The notes beneath the pieces are model-generated. The model did no database searches. It saw only the letters and a list, made by a program, of their open reading frames with translations, and was not told the origin of the DNA. Shown one piece after another: positions 8,765 to 17,818 of a stretch of 64,000 nt of DNA (position 1 is the first letter of the stretch; every line of letters begins with the position of its first letter). Position numbers and translations under genes: made by a program. This DNA comes from Accumulibacter phosphatis (GTDB taxonomy: Bacteria > Pseudomonadota > Gammaproteobacteria > Burkholderiales > Rhodocyclaceae): contig NC_013194.1 of the NCBI RefSeq assembly GCF_000024165.1, positions 1,736,001-1,800,000 on the forward strand, written 5' to 3'.

Positions 8765-9349
8765 TCAGACGACAGCGACGTTCTCGCTGCGCAGCAGGTC
8801 GCAGAGCGCGATCAATGGCAGCCCGATCAAGGCGTTGGGGTCTTCGCCCTCGATCCTGGCGATCAAGGCGATTCCCAGTCCCTCCGACTTGGCGCTGCCG
8901 GCGCAGTTGTAGGGTTGCTCTGTGCGCAGGTAGTTTTCGATTTCCGCGTCAGCCAGTTCCCGGAAGGTGACCACCGTCGGGACGCTACGCAGGCGCGCTC
9001 TGCCGCTTCTGGCGTCGAGGAGGCATACACCGGTAAAGAAGGTGACGCGGCGGCCACGCATCGCCTGCAACTGCCGCACGGCGTTGGCGTGGTTTCCTGG
9101 CTTGCCGAAAACCTGTCCATCGAGGCATGCCACCTGGTCGCTGCCGATGATCAGGGCTTCGCCATGCGCGCCGGCAACTGCCCGCGCCTTGGCTTCCGCA
9201 AGTCGTAGCGCGCTGGCTTCGGGCTCTTCTCCCGGCAGTGGCGATTCGTCGACGGCGGGGTTGGCCGTGGTGAAGGGCAGGCCAAGTCGGCCAAGCAGTT
9301 CGCGTCGGAACGGGGAAGTCGAGGCGAGAATGAGCGGCGGGCTGGGCAT
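8765..9349 (-). CDS. Maf-like nucleotide pyrophosphatase
   Basis: Maf proteins hydrolyse non-canonical or modified nucleoside triphosphates (YceF acts on m7GTP, YhdE on dTTP/UTP). The 194-residue protein begins MPSPPLILASTSPFRRELL, the S-x-S-P-x-R-R-x-L-L signature, with NPAVDES, IIGSDQV and YNCAGSAKSEGLG. The last segment (with NALIGLPL) resembles the YceF subgroup. I chose the ATG at 9349 because the family motif begins eight residues later; the open frame before it is not conserved. It is divergent from yceD, as yceF is near yceD-rpmF in E. coli. Confidence 0.88.
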   Translation of the reverse strand: MPSPPLILASTSPFRRELLGRLGLPFTTANPAVDESPLPGEEPEASALRLAEAKARAVAGAHGEALIIGSDQVACLDGQVFGKPGNHANAVRQLQAMRGRRVTFFTGVCLLDARSGRARLRSVPTVVTFRELADAEIENYLRTEQPYNCAGSAKSEGLGIALIARIEGEDPNALIGLPLIALCDLLRSENVAVV

Positions 9350-9463
9350 CGAACCTTCGATCTGGGCATGAAGCCGCGGCTGGCACGAAACATCGAGGAA
9401 GTTCTTCTTTTCCACCCGTGCTGCTTTGACTTCAAAAGCTGAAAATAATATCATGCGCCCCTT

Positions 9464-9955
9464 ATGTCGCGACGCGTTGTAATTGACAGTCTGGCTTTTG
9501 CAAGCGAGGGCGGTTCGCTACAAGGGGAACTGCAGGTGGTCTTGCTGACGCGCTTGCTCGATTTGCTCACCGATTCCACCGGCTCGCTGGTGTATCGGGT
9601 CGCGGGGAGAATTGGGCAACGCAACCGGCCAGAGCTGTTGGTCGAGGTGGACGGGGTGCTGTCCTTGCGTTGCCAGCGTTGCCTCGAGGCGCTGGAGTAC
9701 CCGCTCGAGTTGCGTAGTCTGCTGGAGTTTGTCGATAGCGACGGCGACCTGACGCAGGAGGAGCTGGAGGATGACTCCCGAGACTTCCTTCCGCTGCAGA
9801 AAGAGCTTGATGTGGCCGGGCTGATCGAGGACGAGATCCTTTTGGCGCTGCCGATCGTGCCGAGGCACGCGGATTGCGTGTTGCCCGGGGCGGTGCGAGA
9901 AGAGGCGGCTTCATCGCCGTTTTTGGTTTTGGCCGGCCTCAAGGGCCGGCACTGA
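9464..9955 (+). CDS. YceD/DUF177 family protein
   Basis: A 163-residue YceD-family protein, the usual gene upstream of rpmF. Visible features are the LRCQRCLEAL Cys-X2-Cys motif near residue 66, an acidic central part (DSDGDLTQEELEDDSRDFLP) and a C-terminal DEILLALPIVPRHADC region with a further Cys. The family has been linked to 23S rRNA accumulation in bacteria and plants. It ends 24 nt before rpmF and heads the ribosomal-protein/lipid operon. Confidence 0.85.
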   Translation: MSRRVVIDSLAFASEGGSLQGELQVVLLTRLLDLLTDSTGSLVYRVAGRIGQRNRPELLVEVDGVLSLRCQRCLEALEYPLELRSLLEFVDSDGDLTQEELEDDSRDFLPLQKELDVAGLIEDEILLALPIVPRHADCVLPGAVREEAASSPFLVLAGLKGRH

Positions 9956-9979
9956 TGAGTTTGATTCTAGGAGTTCGTG

Positions 9980-10159
9980 ATGGCTGTTCAGCAGAACAAG
10001 AAATCCCCGTCCAAGCGTGGCATGCATCGTGCGCACGATTCCTTGGGCAGCCTGCCGCTGGCCGTCGAACCGACGACCGGCGAGGTGCACTTGCGTCACC
10101 ACATCAGCCCGTCGGGCCACTACCGGGGCAAAAAGGTGGTCAAAGGTTCGGCCGAGTGA
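9980..10159 (+). CDS. rpmF: 50S ribosomal protein L32
   Basis: A 59-residue basic protein, MAVQQNKKSPSKRGMHRAHD..., matching L32. The ATG at 9980 is preceded by AGGAG at 9969-9973; the GTG one codon earlier is less likely. It has no zinc-binding Cys pair: the C-terminal part is LRHHISPSGHYRGKKVV, the C-minus form common in betaproteobacteria. A hairpin with a T-run follows, which may make plsX expression partly dependent on read-through. Confidence 0.97.
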   Translation: MAVQQNKKSPSKRGMHRAHDSLGSLPLAVEPTTGEVHLRHHISPSGHYRGKKVVKGSAE

Positions 10160-10171
10160 TTCCTGCGGAGC

Positions 10172-10216
10172 AGGCAGGCAGGTTCCCGCGCTGGTGATCT
10201 GCCTGCCTTTTCTTTT
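10172..10216 (+). terminator. Rho-independent terminator or attenuator after rpmF
   Basis: A perfect 8-bp stem (10172-10179 with 10201-10208) is followed directly by a T-rich tract (TTTTCTTTT). The 21-nt loop is long, so efficiency may be modest. It lies between rpmF and plsX. Confidence 0.6.
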
Positions 10217-10228
10217 GGCGGCCAGCGG

Positions 10229-11242
10229 ATGACCATTACGGTTGCCATAGACTGCATGGGCGGGGACCACGGTCCCCGGGTGACCGTGCCGGCGGCTCTC
10301 GGTTTCGTGCGTGATCATGCCGACGTTCGTGTGATTCTCGTCGGCGTTGCGGAGAGTATCAGGCCCTTCGTTGGCGACGCGGCTGTCGGTCGTGTCGCCA
10401 TTCGTCATGCCAGCGAAGTCGTCGCCATGGGTGAGTCGCCCTCGCTCGCGTTGCGCACGAAGAAGGACTCGTCGATGCGCGTGGCCGTCAATCTGGTCAA
10501 ACTGGGCGAGGCGGATGCCTGTGTGTCGGCCGGCAATACCGGTGCACTGATGGCCATTTCCCGTTTCGTCCTCAAGATGCTGCCAGGGATCGACCGACCA
10601 GCGATCTGCGCCGTGCTGCCGACGCTCACCGGGCATACGCACGTCCTTGATCTGGGCGCCAACGTCGATTGCAGTCCCGAACACCTGCTGCAGTTCGGGA
10701 TCATGGGCGCATCTCTGGTCTCCGCGGTCGAGCATCGCGATCGGCCGACGGTCGGCCTCCTGAACATCGGCGAGGAGGAGATCAAGGGCAATGACGTGGT
10801 CAAGCGCGCTGCCGAGTTGCTCTGGCAGTCGGGTCTCAACTTCATCGGCAACGTCGAGGGTGACGGCCTCTACAAGGGCGAGGCCGACGTCATCGTCTGT
10901 GACGGTTTTGTCGGCAATGTCGCGTTGAAAGCCTCGGAAGGTCTGGCACAACTGCTGGCTACCTTCCTGCGCCAGGAATTCAAGCGCAGCCTGTGGACCA
11001 AGCTGGCTGCGCTGGTGGCGATGCCGGTAGTCAGCCGCTTCAAGCGCCGGGTTGATCATCGGCAATACAATGGTGCGAGCCTGCTCGGCTTGAAGGGTAT
11101 CGTCGTCAAGAGCCACGGATCGGCCGATTCCTTCGCGTTTGGGCACGCGCTGCAACGTGCCGCGGAAGAGGCGCGAAGCGGTGTGCTGGCACGTATCAGC
11201 GAACGCGTTGCGCAGCAGCAACCGCTGCAGGAGACCGCATAG
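10229..11242 (+). CDS. plsX: Phosphate acyltransferase PlsX
   Basis: PlsX converts acyl-ACP and phosphate to acyl-phosphate, the acyl donor for PlsY in phosphatidic acid synthesis. The 337-residue protein opens with TVAIDCMGGDHGP and has SAGNTGALMA, GLLNIGEEEIKGN and VCDGFVGNVALK, all typical of the family. It acts at the cytoplasmic face of the membrane. It is followed by fabH with no intervening space (ATG 2 nt after the stop), the conserved plsX-fabH-fabD-fabG-acpP-fabF order. Confidence 0.97.
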   Translation: MTITVAIDCMGGDHGPRVTVPAALGFVRDHADVRVILVGVAESIRPFVGDAAVGRVAIRHASEVVAMGESPSLALRTKKDSSMRVAVNLVKLGEADACVSAGNTGALMAISRFVLKMLPGIDRPAICAVLPTLTGHTHVLDLGANVDCSPEHLLQFGIMGASLVSAVEHRDRPTVGLLNIGEEEIKGNDVVKRAAELLWQSGLNFIGNVEGDGLYKGEADVIVCDGFVGNVALKASEGLAQLLATFLRQEFKRSLWTKLAALVAMPVVSRFKRRVDHRQYNGASLLGLKGIVVKSHGSADSFAFGHALQRAAEEARSGVLARISERVAQQQPLQETA

Positions 11243-11243
11243 C

Positions 11244-12203
11244 ATGTTTTCTCGCATTACCGGCATCGGCAGTTTTCTGCCCGGCGAGCCTGTCAGCAAT
11301 GATGATCTGGCGCAGCGCGGTATCGAGACCAGCGATGAGTGGGTGGCCAGTCGCACCGGGATCCGCTTTCGCCATCTCGCTGAAAACGGTGAAGCGGCGA
11401 GCGATCTGGCTTTCGAAGCGAGCCGCCGGGCGCTGACTGCCGCAGGTATCGAGGCTTCGGATGTCGACCTCATCCTGGTTGCTACCTCGACGCCGGATTT
11501 CATTTTCCCAAGTACCGCCTGTCTGCTCCAGAGCAAGCTGGGCAACCGCGGTGCGACGGCCTTCGACATCCAGGCGGTGTGCAGCGGTTTCGTTTATGCG
11601 CTGACGGTTGCCGACAAGTTCATCTGCTCGGGCAGTCATCGACGCGCACTGGTGGTCGGCGCCGAGGTGTTTTCGCGAATTCTCGACTGGTCCGATCGAG
11701 CCACCTGCGTACTGTTCGGTGATGGTGCGGGGGCGGTCGTTCTGGAGGCTTCGGAACGGCCGGGAATCCTGGCTACTGCCCTGCATGCTGATGGCGCCTA
11801 CCATGGCATCCTGTCGGTGCCGGGTAGCGTCTGCGGCGGCAAGGTGGTCGGCGATCCTTTCCTGCGCATGGACGGACAGGCGGTATTCAAGTTTGCCGTA
11901 CGCGTACTGGCCGAAGTGGCCGAAGAGTGCTGTCAGGCCGCGGGTGTGGCGCCTGCAGGCATCGACTGGCTGATTCCGCATCAGGCCAACGTTCGCATCC
12001 TCGAAGCGACAGCCAAGCGCATGAAGCTGCCGATGGGCAAGGTCGTGGTGACGGTTGATCGGCATGGCAACACGTCTGCCGCCTCGGTGCCGCTGGCGCT
12101 TGACGAGGCCGTTCGCGACGGGCGTATTCACGCCGGGCACAAAGTCATGCTCGAAGGCGTCGGCGGTGGTTTTACCTGGGGTGCGGTTCTGTTCGAGCTT
12201 TAG
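11244..12203 (+). CDS. fabH: Beta-ketoacyl-ACP synthase III
   Basis: FabH condenses acetyl-CoA with malonyl-ACP to start type II fatty acid synthesis. The 319-residue protein begins MFSRITGIGSFLPGEPV; catalytic Cys is in QAVCSGFVYAL, His in IPHQANVRI and Asn in DRHGNTSAAS. The ATG at 11244 is 2 nt after the plsX stop and gives the usual family length; the longer open frame runs back into plsX. Confidence 0.97.
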   Translation: MFSRITGIGSFLPGEPVSNDDLAQRGIETSDEWVASRTGIRFRHLAENGEAASDLAFEASRRALTAAGIEASDVDLILVATSTPDFIFPSTACLLQSKLGNRGATAFDIQAVCSGFVYALTVADKFICSGSHRRALVVGAEVFSRILDWSDRATCVLFGDGAGAVVLEASERPGILATALHADGAYHGILSVPGSVCGGKVVGDPFLRMDGQAVFKFAVRVLAEVAEECCQAAGVAPAGIDWLIPHQANVRILEATAKRMKLPMGKVVVTVDRHGNTSAASVPLALDEAVRDGRIHAGHKVMLEGVGGGFTWGAVLFEL

Positions 12204-12214
12204 GGGGAGAGTAA

Positions 12215-13156
12215 ATGGCGTTCGCGTTCGTTTTTCCAGGTCAGGGGTCGCAGTCCGTCGGCATGATGTCGGCGTACGGTGATTCGTCCGTGGTGCGCGC
12301 GACCTTCGACGAGGCGTCGGCAGCGCTTGCCGAGGACCTTTGGCAGCTGCTTGCCGATGGTCCCGCCGAGGCTCTGGCGCAGACCGTCAACACGCAACCC
12401 ATCATGCTAACGGCGGGCGTCGCGGCTTATCGCCTCTGGCTCGACAAGGCCGGCAAGCTGCCGGCAGTCGTCGCCGGGCACAGCCTCGGCGAGTACTCGG
12501 CGCTGGTTGCCGCCGGTGTCATCGCCTTTACGGATGCCGTGCCGCTCGTTCGACTGCGCGCTGCCGCGATGCAGGAGGCGGTGCCGGCAGGTACCGGCGC
12601 GATGGCGGCGATTCTCGGTCTCGATGACGACAAGATTGCTGAAGCCTGTGCCGAAGCGGCCGCCGCAAGCGGCGAGGGTGCCGTTGTTGAACCGGTCAAT
12701 TTCAACGGGCCCGGTCAGACCGTCATTGCCGGCAGCAAGGGGGCCGTCGAGCGCGCCTGCGACGCCTGCAAGGCGCGTGGTGCCAAGCGTGCGCTGCTCC
12801 TGCCGGTGTCGGCGCCCTTCCACTCGTCGCTGATCAGGCCGGCAGCCGACAAACTGGCGGCGCGTCTGGCGGAATTGAGCTTCGCGGCACCGCAGATACC
12901 GGTAATCAACAACGTTGACGTCGCGATCGAGTCGGACGGCGCCCGGATCAAGGACGCGTTGATTCGTCAGGCCTATTCGCCGGTGCGCTGGGTCGAAACG
13001 ATCCGGAAGATGGCGGCGATGGATATCGCTACGGTGGCCGAATGCGGACCAGGAAAGGTTCTGGCGGGCCTCACCAAGCGTTGTGCCGACAAAGTGAACA
13101 GTGTCGCGCTCGCTGACCTGACGGCGATCGAAGCGGCCGCCGCAAACCTGGAGTAA
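12215..13156 (+). CDS. fabD: Malonyl-CoA:ACP transacylase
   Basis: FabD transfers malonyl from CoA to ACP. The 313-residue protein starts AFVFPGQGSQSVGM, carries the nucleophile Ser in GHSLGEYSAL, an Arg in VRLRAAAMQ and the catalytic His in SAPFHSSL. It sits between fabH (11 nt gap) and fabG (6 nt gap). Confidence 0.97.
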   Translation: MAFAFVFPGQGSQSVGMMSAYGDSSVVRATFDEASAALAEDLWQLLADGPAEALAQTVNTQPIMLTAGVAAYRLWLDKAGKLPAVVAGHSLGEYSALVAAGVIAFTDAVPLVRLRAAAMQEAVPAGTGAMAAILGLDDDKIAEACAEAAAASGEGAVVEPVNFNGPGQTVIAGSKGAVERACDACKARGAKRALLLPVSAPFHSSLIRPAADKLAARLAELSFAAPQIPVINNVDVAIESDGARIKDALIRQAYSPVRWVETIRKMAAMDIATVAECGPGKVLAGLTKRCADKVNSVALADLTAIEAAAANLE

Positions 13157-13162
13157 GGAATC

Positions 13163-13903
13163 ATGCTCAATGGGGAGGTTGCTCTCGTCACTGGTGCCTC
13201 GCGTGGCATCGGCCAGGCGATTGCGCTGGAAATGGGCCGCCTGGGCGCCACCGTGATCGGTACGGCAACCAGCAGCGCTGGCGCGGCAAGGATCTCGGCC
13301 TTCCTCGCAGATGCCGGTAGCAAGGGTGAAGGCGCTGTTCTGGAAGTGCGTGACGCGCCGCAGGTCGAGGAACTGATCAGACGCATCGAGAAAACCTACG
13401 GTGCGGTATCGGTGCTGGTCAACAATGCAGGCATTACGCGTGACAATCTGTCGCTGCGATTGAAGGACGACGACTGGGACCTCGTCCTGGACACCAATCT
13501 GAAAGCTGTCTTCCGCCTGTCCCGAGGGGTCATGCGGGGGATGATGAAAGCCCGGCGCGGCCGGATCATCAACGTCACCTCGGTGGTTGGTCACGCGGGT
13601 AACGCCGGCCAAGCCAACTACTGCGCGGCCAAGGCCGGGGTGGCTGGCATGAGCCGGGCCCTGGCCAGAGAACTGGCGAGTCGCAACATCACCGTCAACT
13701 GTGTGGCGCCAGGCCTGATCGACACCGACATGACGCGGGCGCTCGACGAGCGTCAGCGAGACTCACTGGCGGCCGGCATTCCGCTGGGTCGCCTCGGGTT
13801 GCCGCAGGACGTTGCTGCGGCTGTGGCGTTCCTCGCTTCGGCGGCCGCCGGCTATGTCACCGGCACGACCATTCATGTCAACGGTGGCATGTTCATGGAT
13901 TGA
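13163..13903 (+). CDS. fabG: 3-oxoacyl-ACP reductase
   Basis: FabG is the NADPH-dependent ketoreductase of fatty acid elongation. The 246-residue SDR shows the cofactor motif TGASRGIGQAIA, NNAGITRD, catalytic Ser in NVTSVVGHAGN and the YxxxK in YCAAKAG. C-terminal GGMFMD is typical. It directly follows fabD; a promoter then separates it from acpP. Confidence 0.96.
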   Translation: MLNGEVALVTGASRGIGQAIALEMGRLGATVIGTATSSAGAARISAFLADAGSKGEGAVLEVRDAPQVEELIRRIEKTYGAVSVLVNNAGITRDNLSLRLKDDDWDLVLDTNLKAVFRLSRGVMRGMMKARRGRIINVTSVVGHAGNAGQANYCAAKAGVAGMSRALARELASRNITVNCVAPGLIDTDMTRALDERQRDSLAAGIPLGRLGLPQDVAAAVAFLASAAAGYVTGTTIHVNGGMFMD

Positions 13904-13947
13904 TTCACCTCGGCACGAGAAACGGTCCCTCGTTTTCGGAGGGATGA

Positions 13948-13976
13948 TTGGTAAGTTGCAGCCAGTTTGCTAGAAT
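13948..13976 (+). promoter_or_regulatory. Sigma70-type promoter for acpP
   Basis: TTGGTA (13948-13953), a 17-nt spacer and TAGAAT (13971-13976) lie 45 nt before the acpP ATG. The boxes match consensus at 4/6 and 5/6. An extra promoter here fits the high ACP demand known in E. coli; use in this organism is inference. Confidence 0.6.
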
Positions 13977-14021
13977 GGCACATTTTTGTTTTACACATGA
14001 ACCTCGCGAAGGAGCACTCTG

Positions 14022-14258
14022 ATGGAAAATATTGAGCAACGTGTCAAGAAAATCGTCGCCGAACAACTCGGTGTCAATGAAGCGGACATCAAGAATGAAT
14101 CGTCGTTCGTCGACGATCTCGGCGCCGACTCCCTGGATACGGTGGAACTGGTGATGGCTCTCGAAGAGGAATTCGAGTGCGAGATCCCAGACGACGAAGC
14201 CGAGAAGATCACCACCGTGCAACAGGCTATCGACTACGTGCTCGCACACAAGAAGTGA
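14022..14258 (+). CDS. acpP: Acyl carrier protein
   Basis: A 78-residue acidic protein, MENIEQRVKKIVAEQLG..., that carries growing acyl chains on a 4'-phosphopantetheine arm. The modified serine is in GADSLDTVELVMALEEEF. The ATG is preceded by AAGGAG. AcpS, which attaches the arm, is encoded at 26736-27113 in this window. Confidence 0.98.
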   Translation: MENIEQRVKKIVAEQLGVNEADIKNESSFVDDLGADSLDTVELVMALEEEFECEIPDDEAEKITTVQQAIDYVLAHKK

Positions 14259-14369
14259 CTTCCTGATTCGGGGTCCCTGCGGACTGTGTCCTCGACAGGA
14301 TGAGTTCGACAGGGAGTGATCGTGAAAGGGAAGCGCCGCTTCCATCTCTTCCAGTTTTCGGAGTACAAG

Positions 14370-15608
14370 TTGGCACGTCGCAGAGTCGTCATCACTGGTC
14401 TGGGTATCGTTTCTCCCGTGGGCAATTCCGTGGAAGACGCTTGGCAGAATGTACTGGCCGGCCGCTCCGGGATCGACCGGATCACCCGTTTCGACGTATC
14501 GAGCTTTCCTGTTCAGATCGCCGGTGAGGTCAGGGGGTTTGACCTCGGCCAGTATCTGTCGCCGAAGGAAGCGCGCCGTATGGATGTGTTCATTCATTAC
14601 GGCATGGCGGCAGGAATTCAGGCCATACGCGATGCGGGTCTTGACGCCAGCGGCATGAATCCCGAAAGGATCGGCGTTTCGATCGGATCCGGCATCGGCG
14701 GTCTGCCGATGATCGAATCCACCTGCGATGATTTCGCGGCTGGGGGCGTGCGCAAGGTTTCGCCTTTTTTCGTCCCCGGTTCGATCATCAACATGATCTC
14801 CGGCAACCTGTCGATCATGTACGGTTACAAGGGTCCGAACATATCGCTGGTCAGCGCTTGTTCGACCGGAACGCACAGCATAGGTGATGCCGGACGCCTG
14901 ATCGAATATGGCGACGCAGATGTCATGATCGCGGGCGGTGCTGAAGGGTGTGTTTCGAATCTCGGTCTGGGCGGCTTCTGCGCCCCGCGCGCCTTATCGA
15001 CGCGCAACGACGACCCGCAGACCGCCAGCCGTCCGTGGGATCGGGATCGTGACGGCTTCGTGCTCGGCGAAGGCGCGGGCGTCGTCGTACTCGAGGAGTA
15101 CGAGCATGCCAGGGCGCGGGGGGCGAGGATATACTGCGAACTGGCGGGATTCGGCATGAGTGCCGATGCCCATCACATGACCGCTCCGTGCGAGGACGGC
15201 GAGGGCGCGGCGCGTTGCATGGTCAATGCCGTGCGCAACGCGGGAGTGAACCTCGATGATGTCCAGTACGTCAATGCGCACGGGACGTCGACGCCTCTTG
15301 GCGACAAGGCCGAGACGATTGCTGTCAAGCGTGCCTTTGGCGAGCACGCCAGGAAACTGGTGATCAATTCGACCAAGTCGATGACCGGGCATCTGCTGGG
15401 TGCTGCCGGCGGCATCGAGGCCTTGTTTACAATCCTGGCGATCCATCATCAGGTGTCGCCTCCGACGATCAACATCTTCAATCAGGACGAGTCGTGTGAC
15501 CTCGACTATTGCGCCAATGAGGCTCGGCAGTTGAAGATCGATGTCGGCATCTCGAATTCTTTCGGCTTCGGCGGGACCAACGCCACCGTAGCTTTCAAGC
15601 GCCTCTAG
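14370..15608 (+). CDS. fabF: Beta-ketoacyl-ACP synthase II
   Basis: FabF elongates acyl-ACP with malonyl-ACP and controls temperature-dependent unsaturation in E. coli. Catalytic Cys is in SACSTGTHSIGD, His residues in NAHGTSTPLGD and STKSMTGHLLGAAGG, and the C-terminus NSFGFGGTNATVAF is conserved. I start at the TTG at 14370 (412 aa, the usual length, beginning ARRRVVITGLG) because GGAG sits 6 nt upstream; a GTG at 14316 would add 18 residues that the family lacks. Confidence 0.95.
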   Translation: MARRRVVITGLGIVSPVGNSVEDAWQNVLAGRSGIDRITRFDVSSFPVQIAGEVRGFDLGQYLSPKEARRMDVFIHYGMAAGIQAIRDAGLDASGMNPERIGVSIGSGIGGLPMIESTCDDFAAGGVRKVSPFFVPGSIINMISGNLSIMYGYKGPNISLVSACSTGTHSIGDAGRLIEYGDADVMIAGGAEGCVSNLGLGGFCAPRALSTRNDDPQTASRPWDRDRDGFVLGEGAGVVVLEEYEHARARGARIYCELAGFGMSADAHHMTAPCEDGEGAARCMVNAVRNAGVNLDDVQYVNAHGTSTPLGDKAETIAVKRAFGEHARKLVINSTKSMTGHLLGAAGGIEALFTILAIHHQVSPPTINIFNQDESCDLDYCANEARQLKIDVGISNSFGFGGTNATVAFKRL

Positions 15609-15629
15609 AGGCACGCGTCCGGGCGGCGC

Positions 15630-16064
15630 GTGCACTTCCCGATTCACGTCGAGCTGTGTCGCTCGCGTCGCCTCACCATTCTGTTGATCCTGGTGCACGC
15701 TCTGGCGGCGGGTTGTCTGTGGGTCTTGCCTTGGCCAGCATTGCCCAGATGCCTTCTGCTGTTGGCCGTCGCTGTCTCGGCCTGGTTGACGCGGCATCCG
15801 CCGCCGGTCGCGGGTTTGCGCCTGACGGAAAATGGGGATCTGCTTGTGCTCTCCGCCGTGGGCGATGCCTTGTCGGTGTCCATAGCAAGCGGCACTGTCG
15901 TGTTTAGCCAGTTGGTCGTCCTGCGCGTACGCAAGAATGAGCAGCGCCGGCCCATGACGCTTGTGCTCTTGCCCGACAGTATGTCGGCGGAGCAGTTTCG
16001 CGTGCTGCGTTTGTGGCTGCGCTGGCGAGCAGAGCCTAAGGGTCGCGTGGAAGGCGACGCTTGA
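15630..16064 (+). CDS. YgfX/CptA-like membrane protein
   Basis: A 144-residue protein with two hydrophobic segments near the N-terminus (about residues 15-35 and 38-55) and a soluble C-terminal part including RPMTLVLLPDSMSAEQFRVL and RLWLRWRAEP. This layout and the neighbouring nadB-rpoE genes fit the YgfX family (PF07254), whose E. coli member was reported as a cytoskeleton-targeting toxin paired with SdhE. No sdhE is adjacent here. The last 29 nt overlap the nadB 3' end on the other strand. Confidence 0.6.
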   Translation: MHFPIHVELCRSRRLTILLILVHALAAGCLWVLPWPALPRCLLLLAVAVSAWLTRHPPPVAGLRLTENGDLLVLSAVGDALSVSIASGTVVFSQLVVLRVRKNEQRRPMTLVLLPDSMSAEQFRVLRLWLRWRAEPKGRVEGDA

Positions 16065-17619
16065 CTATCGTATTGCGCGCGTGTGCATCCGTCTCCGGAA
16101 AGTTGCGGCTGAAATGCAAGCCGCGGCTTTCGCGGCGCCGCAGGGCGCAGCGTACGATCAGGTCGGCAGTCACGACAAGGTTGCGCAATTCGATCAAATC
16201 GTGGCTGACGCGAAAGTGCGAGTAGAAGTCGTCGATTTCGCGCGCCAGCAGGCGGATGCGGTTCTGCGCGCGCTGCAGGCGTTTGGTGGTGCGGACGATG
16301 CCGACGTAGTCCCACATGAAGCGCCGCAACTCGTCCCAGTTGTGGGCGATGACAATTTCTTCATCTGGATCGCTGACGCGGCTGGCGTCCCAAGGCGGTA
16401 GCTCGGGCAGATCGGACGCCGGTTGGGCGAGGATGTCCATGGCCGCCGCTTCGGCAAACACCAGGCATTCGAGCAGTGAGTTGCTGGCCAGGCGATTGGC
16501 GCCGTGCAGGCCCGTCCAGGAGGCTTCACCCGCGACGTAGAGGCCGGCGATGTCGGTACGCGCGCGCAGGTCGGTGACGACACCACCGCAGGTGTAGTGC
16601 GCTGCCGGCACGACGGGGATCGGCTGGCGGGTAATGTCGATCCCGAGTTCACGGCAATGCGCCAGAATGTTCGGAAAGTGCTCGGCCAGGAAGGCTGCAG
16701 GCTTGTGCGAGATGTCGAGGTAGACGCAATCCAGCCCGCGCTTCTTCATTTCGAAGTCGATGGCCCGGGCTACCACGTCGCGCGGTGCGAGTTCGCCGCG
16801 TGCGTCGTGCCAGGGCATGAAACGCCTGCCGTCAGGGAGGAGGAGGAGTCCTCCTTCGCCGCGTACGGCTTCGGAGATGAGGAAGGACTTGGCCTGCGGG
16901 TGGTAGAGGCAGGTTGGATGGAACTGGATGAACTCCATGTTGGCGACCCGGCACCCGGCGCGCCAGGCCATGGCAATGCCGTCGCCGGTCGACGTGTCGG
17001 GGTTGGTCGTGTACAGGTAAACCTTGCCGGCACCACCCGTGGCGATCAGTGTGTGTCGCGCGCCGAGGGTCAGAACTTCTCCGCTCGCACTGTCGAGAAC
17101 GTAGACGCCATGGCAGCGCTTGTCGGCCAGCCCCAGCTTGTCGCCGGTAATCAGGTCGATGGCGATATGCTGCTCGAGGACGGTGATGTTCGGTTGCTGG
17201 TGAATCTTGCTGGTCAAGGTGTTCTGAACCGCCTGGCCGGTGGCGTCGGCAACGTGGATGACGCGGCGGGCGCTGTGTCCGCCTTCGCGGGTCAGATGGT
17301 AACCTGCGTCGTCGCGCGTGAAGGGAACCCCTTGTTGAATCAACCAATCGACGGCGCGCCGACCGTTTTCGATGACGAAGCGGGTCGCGCGTGGGTCATT
17401 GAGAAAAGCGCCGGCGGTAATCGTGTCGCGGATGTGGGCCTCGATCGAGTCGCGATTGTCGAGAACCGCAGCGATGCCGCCCTGGGCCCAGCTGGAGGCG
17501 CTGTCCTCCAGTGTGCGCTTGCTGATCAGTGCCACCTTGTGGGTTGGCGCCAGGCGGAGTGCTGCGGCCTGGCCAGCCAAGCCACTGCCGATGATGAGAA
17601 CGTCGAAGCGAAGCGCCAC
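16036..17619 (-). CDS. nadB: L-aspartate oxidase
   Basis: NadB oxidises L-aspartate to iminoaspartate, the first step of de novo NAD synthesis. The protein (527 aa from GTG 17619) begins ALRFDVLIIGSGLAGQAAALRL, an FAD dinucleotide-binding fold, followed by SSWAQGGIAA, a HSARRVIHVADATG active-site region and HYTCGGVVTD near the substrate site. The C-terminal helical domain includes LRRFMWDYVGIVR. I prefer GTG 17619 over a TTG six codons upstream, because AGGA precedes the GTG. nadB divergent from rpoE recalls the nadB-algU linkage in Pseudomonas. Confidence 0.95.
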   Translation of the reverse strand: MALRFDVLIIGSGLAGQAAALRLAPTHKVALISKRTLEDSASSWAQGGIAAVLDNRDSIEAHIRDTITAGAFLNDPRATRFVIENGRRAVDWLIQQGVPFTRDDAGYHLTREGGHSARRVIHVADATGQAVQNTLTSKIHQQPNITVLEQHIAIDLITGDKLGLADKRCHGVYVLDSASGEVLTLGARHTLIATGGAGKVYLYTTNPDTSTGDGIAMAWRAGCRVANMEFIQFHPTCLYHPQAKSFLISEAVRGEGGLLLLPDGRRFMPWHDARGELAPRDVVARAIDFEMKKRGLDCVYLDISHKPAAFLAEHFPNILAHCRELGIDITRQPIPVVPAAHYTCGGVVTDLRARTDIAGLYVAGEASWTGLHGANRLASNSLLECLVFAEAAAMDILAQPASDLPELPPWDASRVSDPDEEIVIAHNWDELRRFMWDYVGIVRTTKRLQRAQNRIRLLAREIDDFYSHFRVSHDLIELRNLVVTADLIVRCALRRRESRGLHFSRNFPETDAHARNTIVKRRLPRDP

Positions 17620-17818
17620 CGCGGAGATCCTGCCCAAAAGGGCTGCAACTATAGCACGCGCATGGCAGTGCGATAAGCCTGCGCCGGGGTGACCAGCGTC
17701 TCTCTGGCGAGGTGGTCGGCTGGACGACGCTTACGCACTGTTACGCTGGGAATTTGATGCTTGCGTTATACTTCGCCGCTCCCGACGATACCGTCTGCGA
17801 CAGGACAAGCACAGAGTT

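Noticed and set aside
9911..11569. 552-codon open frame on the minus strand
   Set aside because: It is antisense to rpmF, plsX and fabH and shows no domain.
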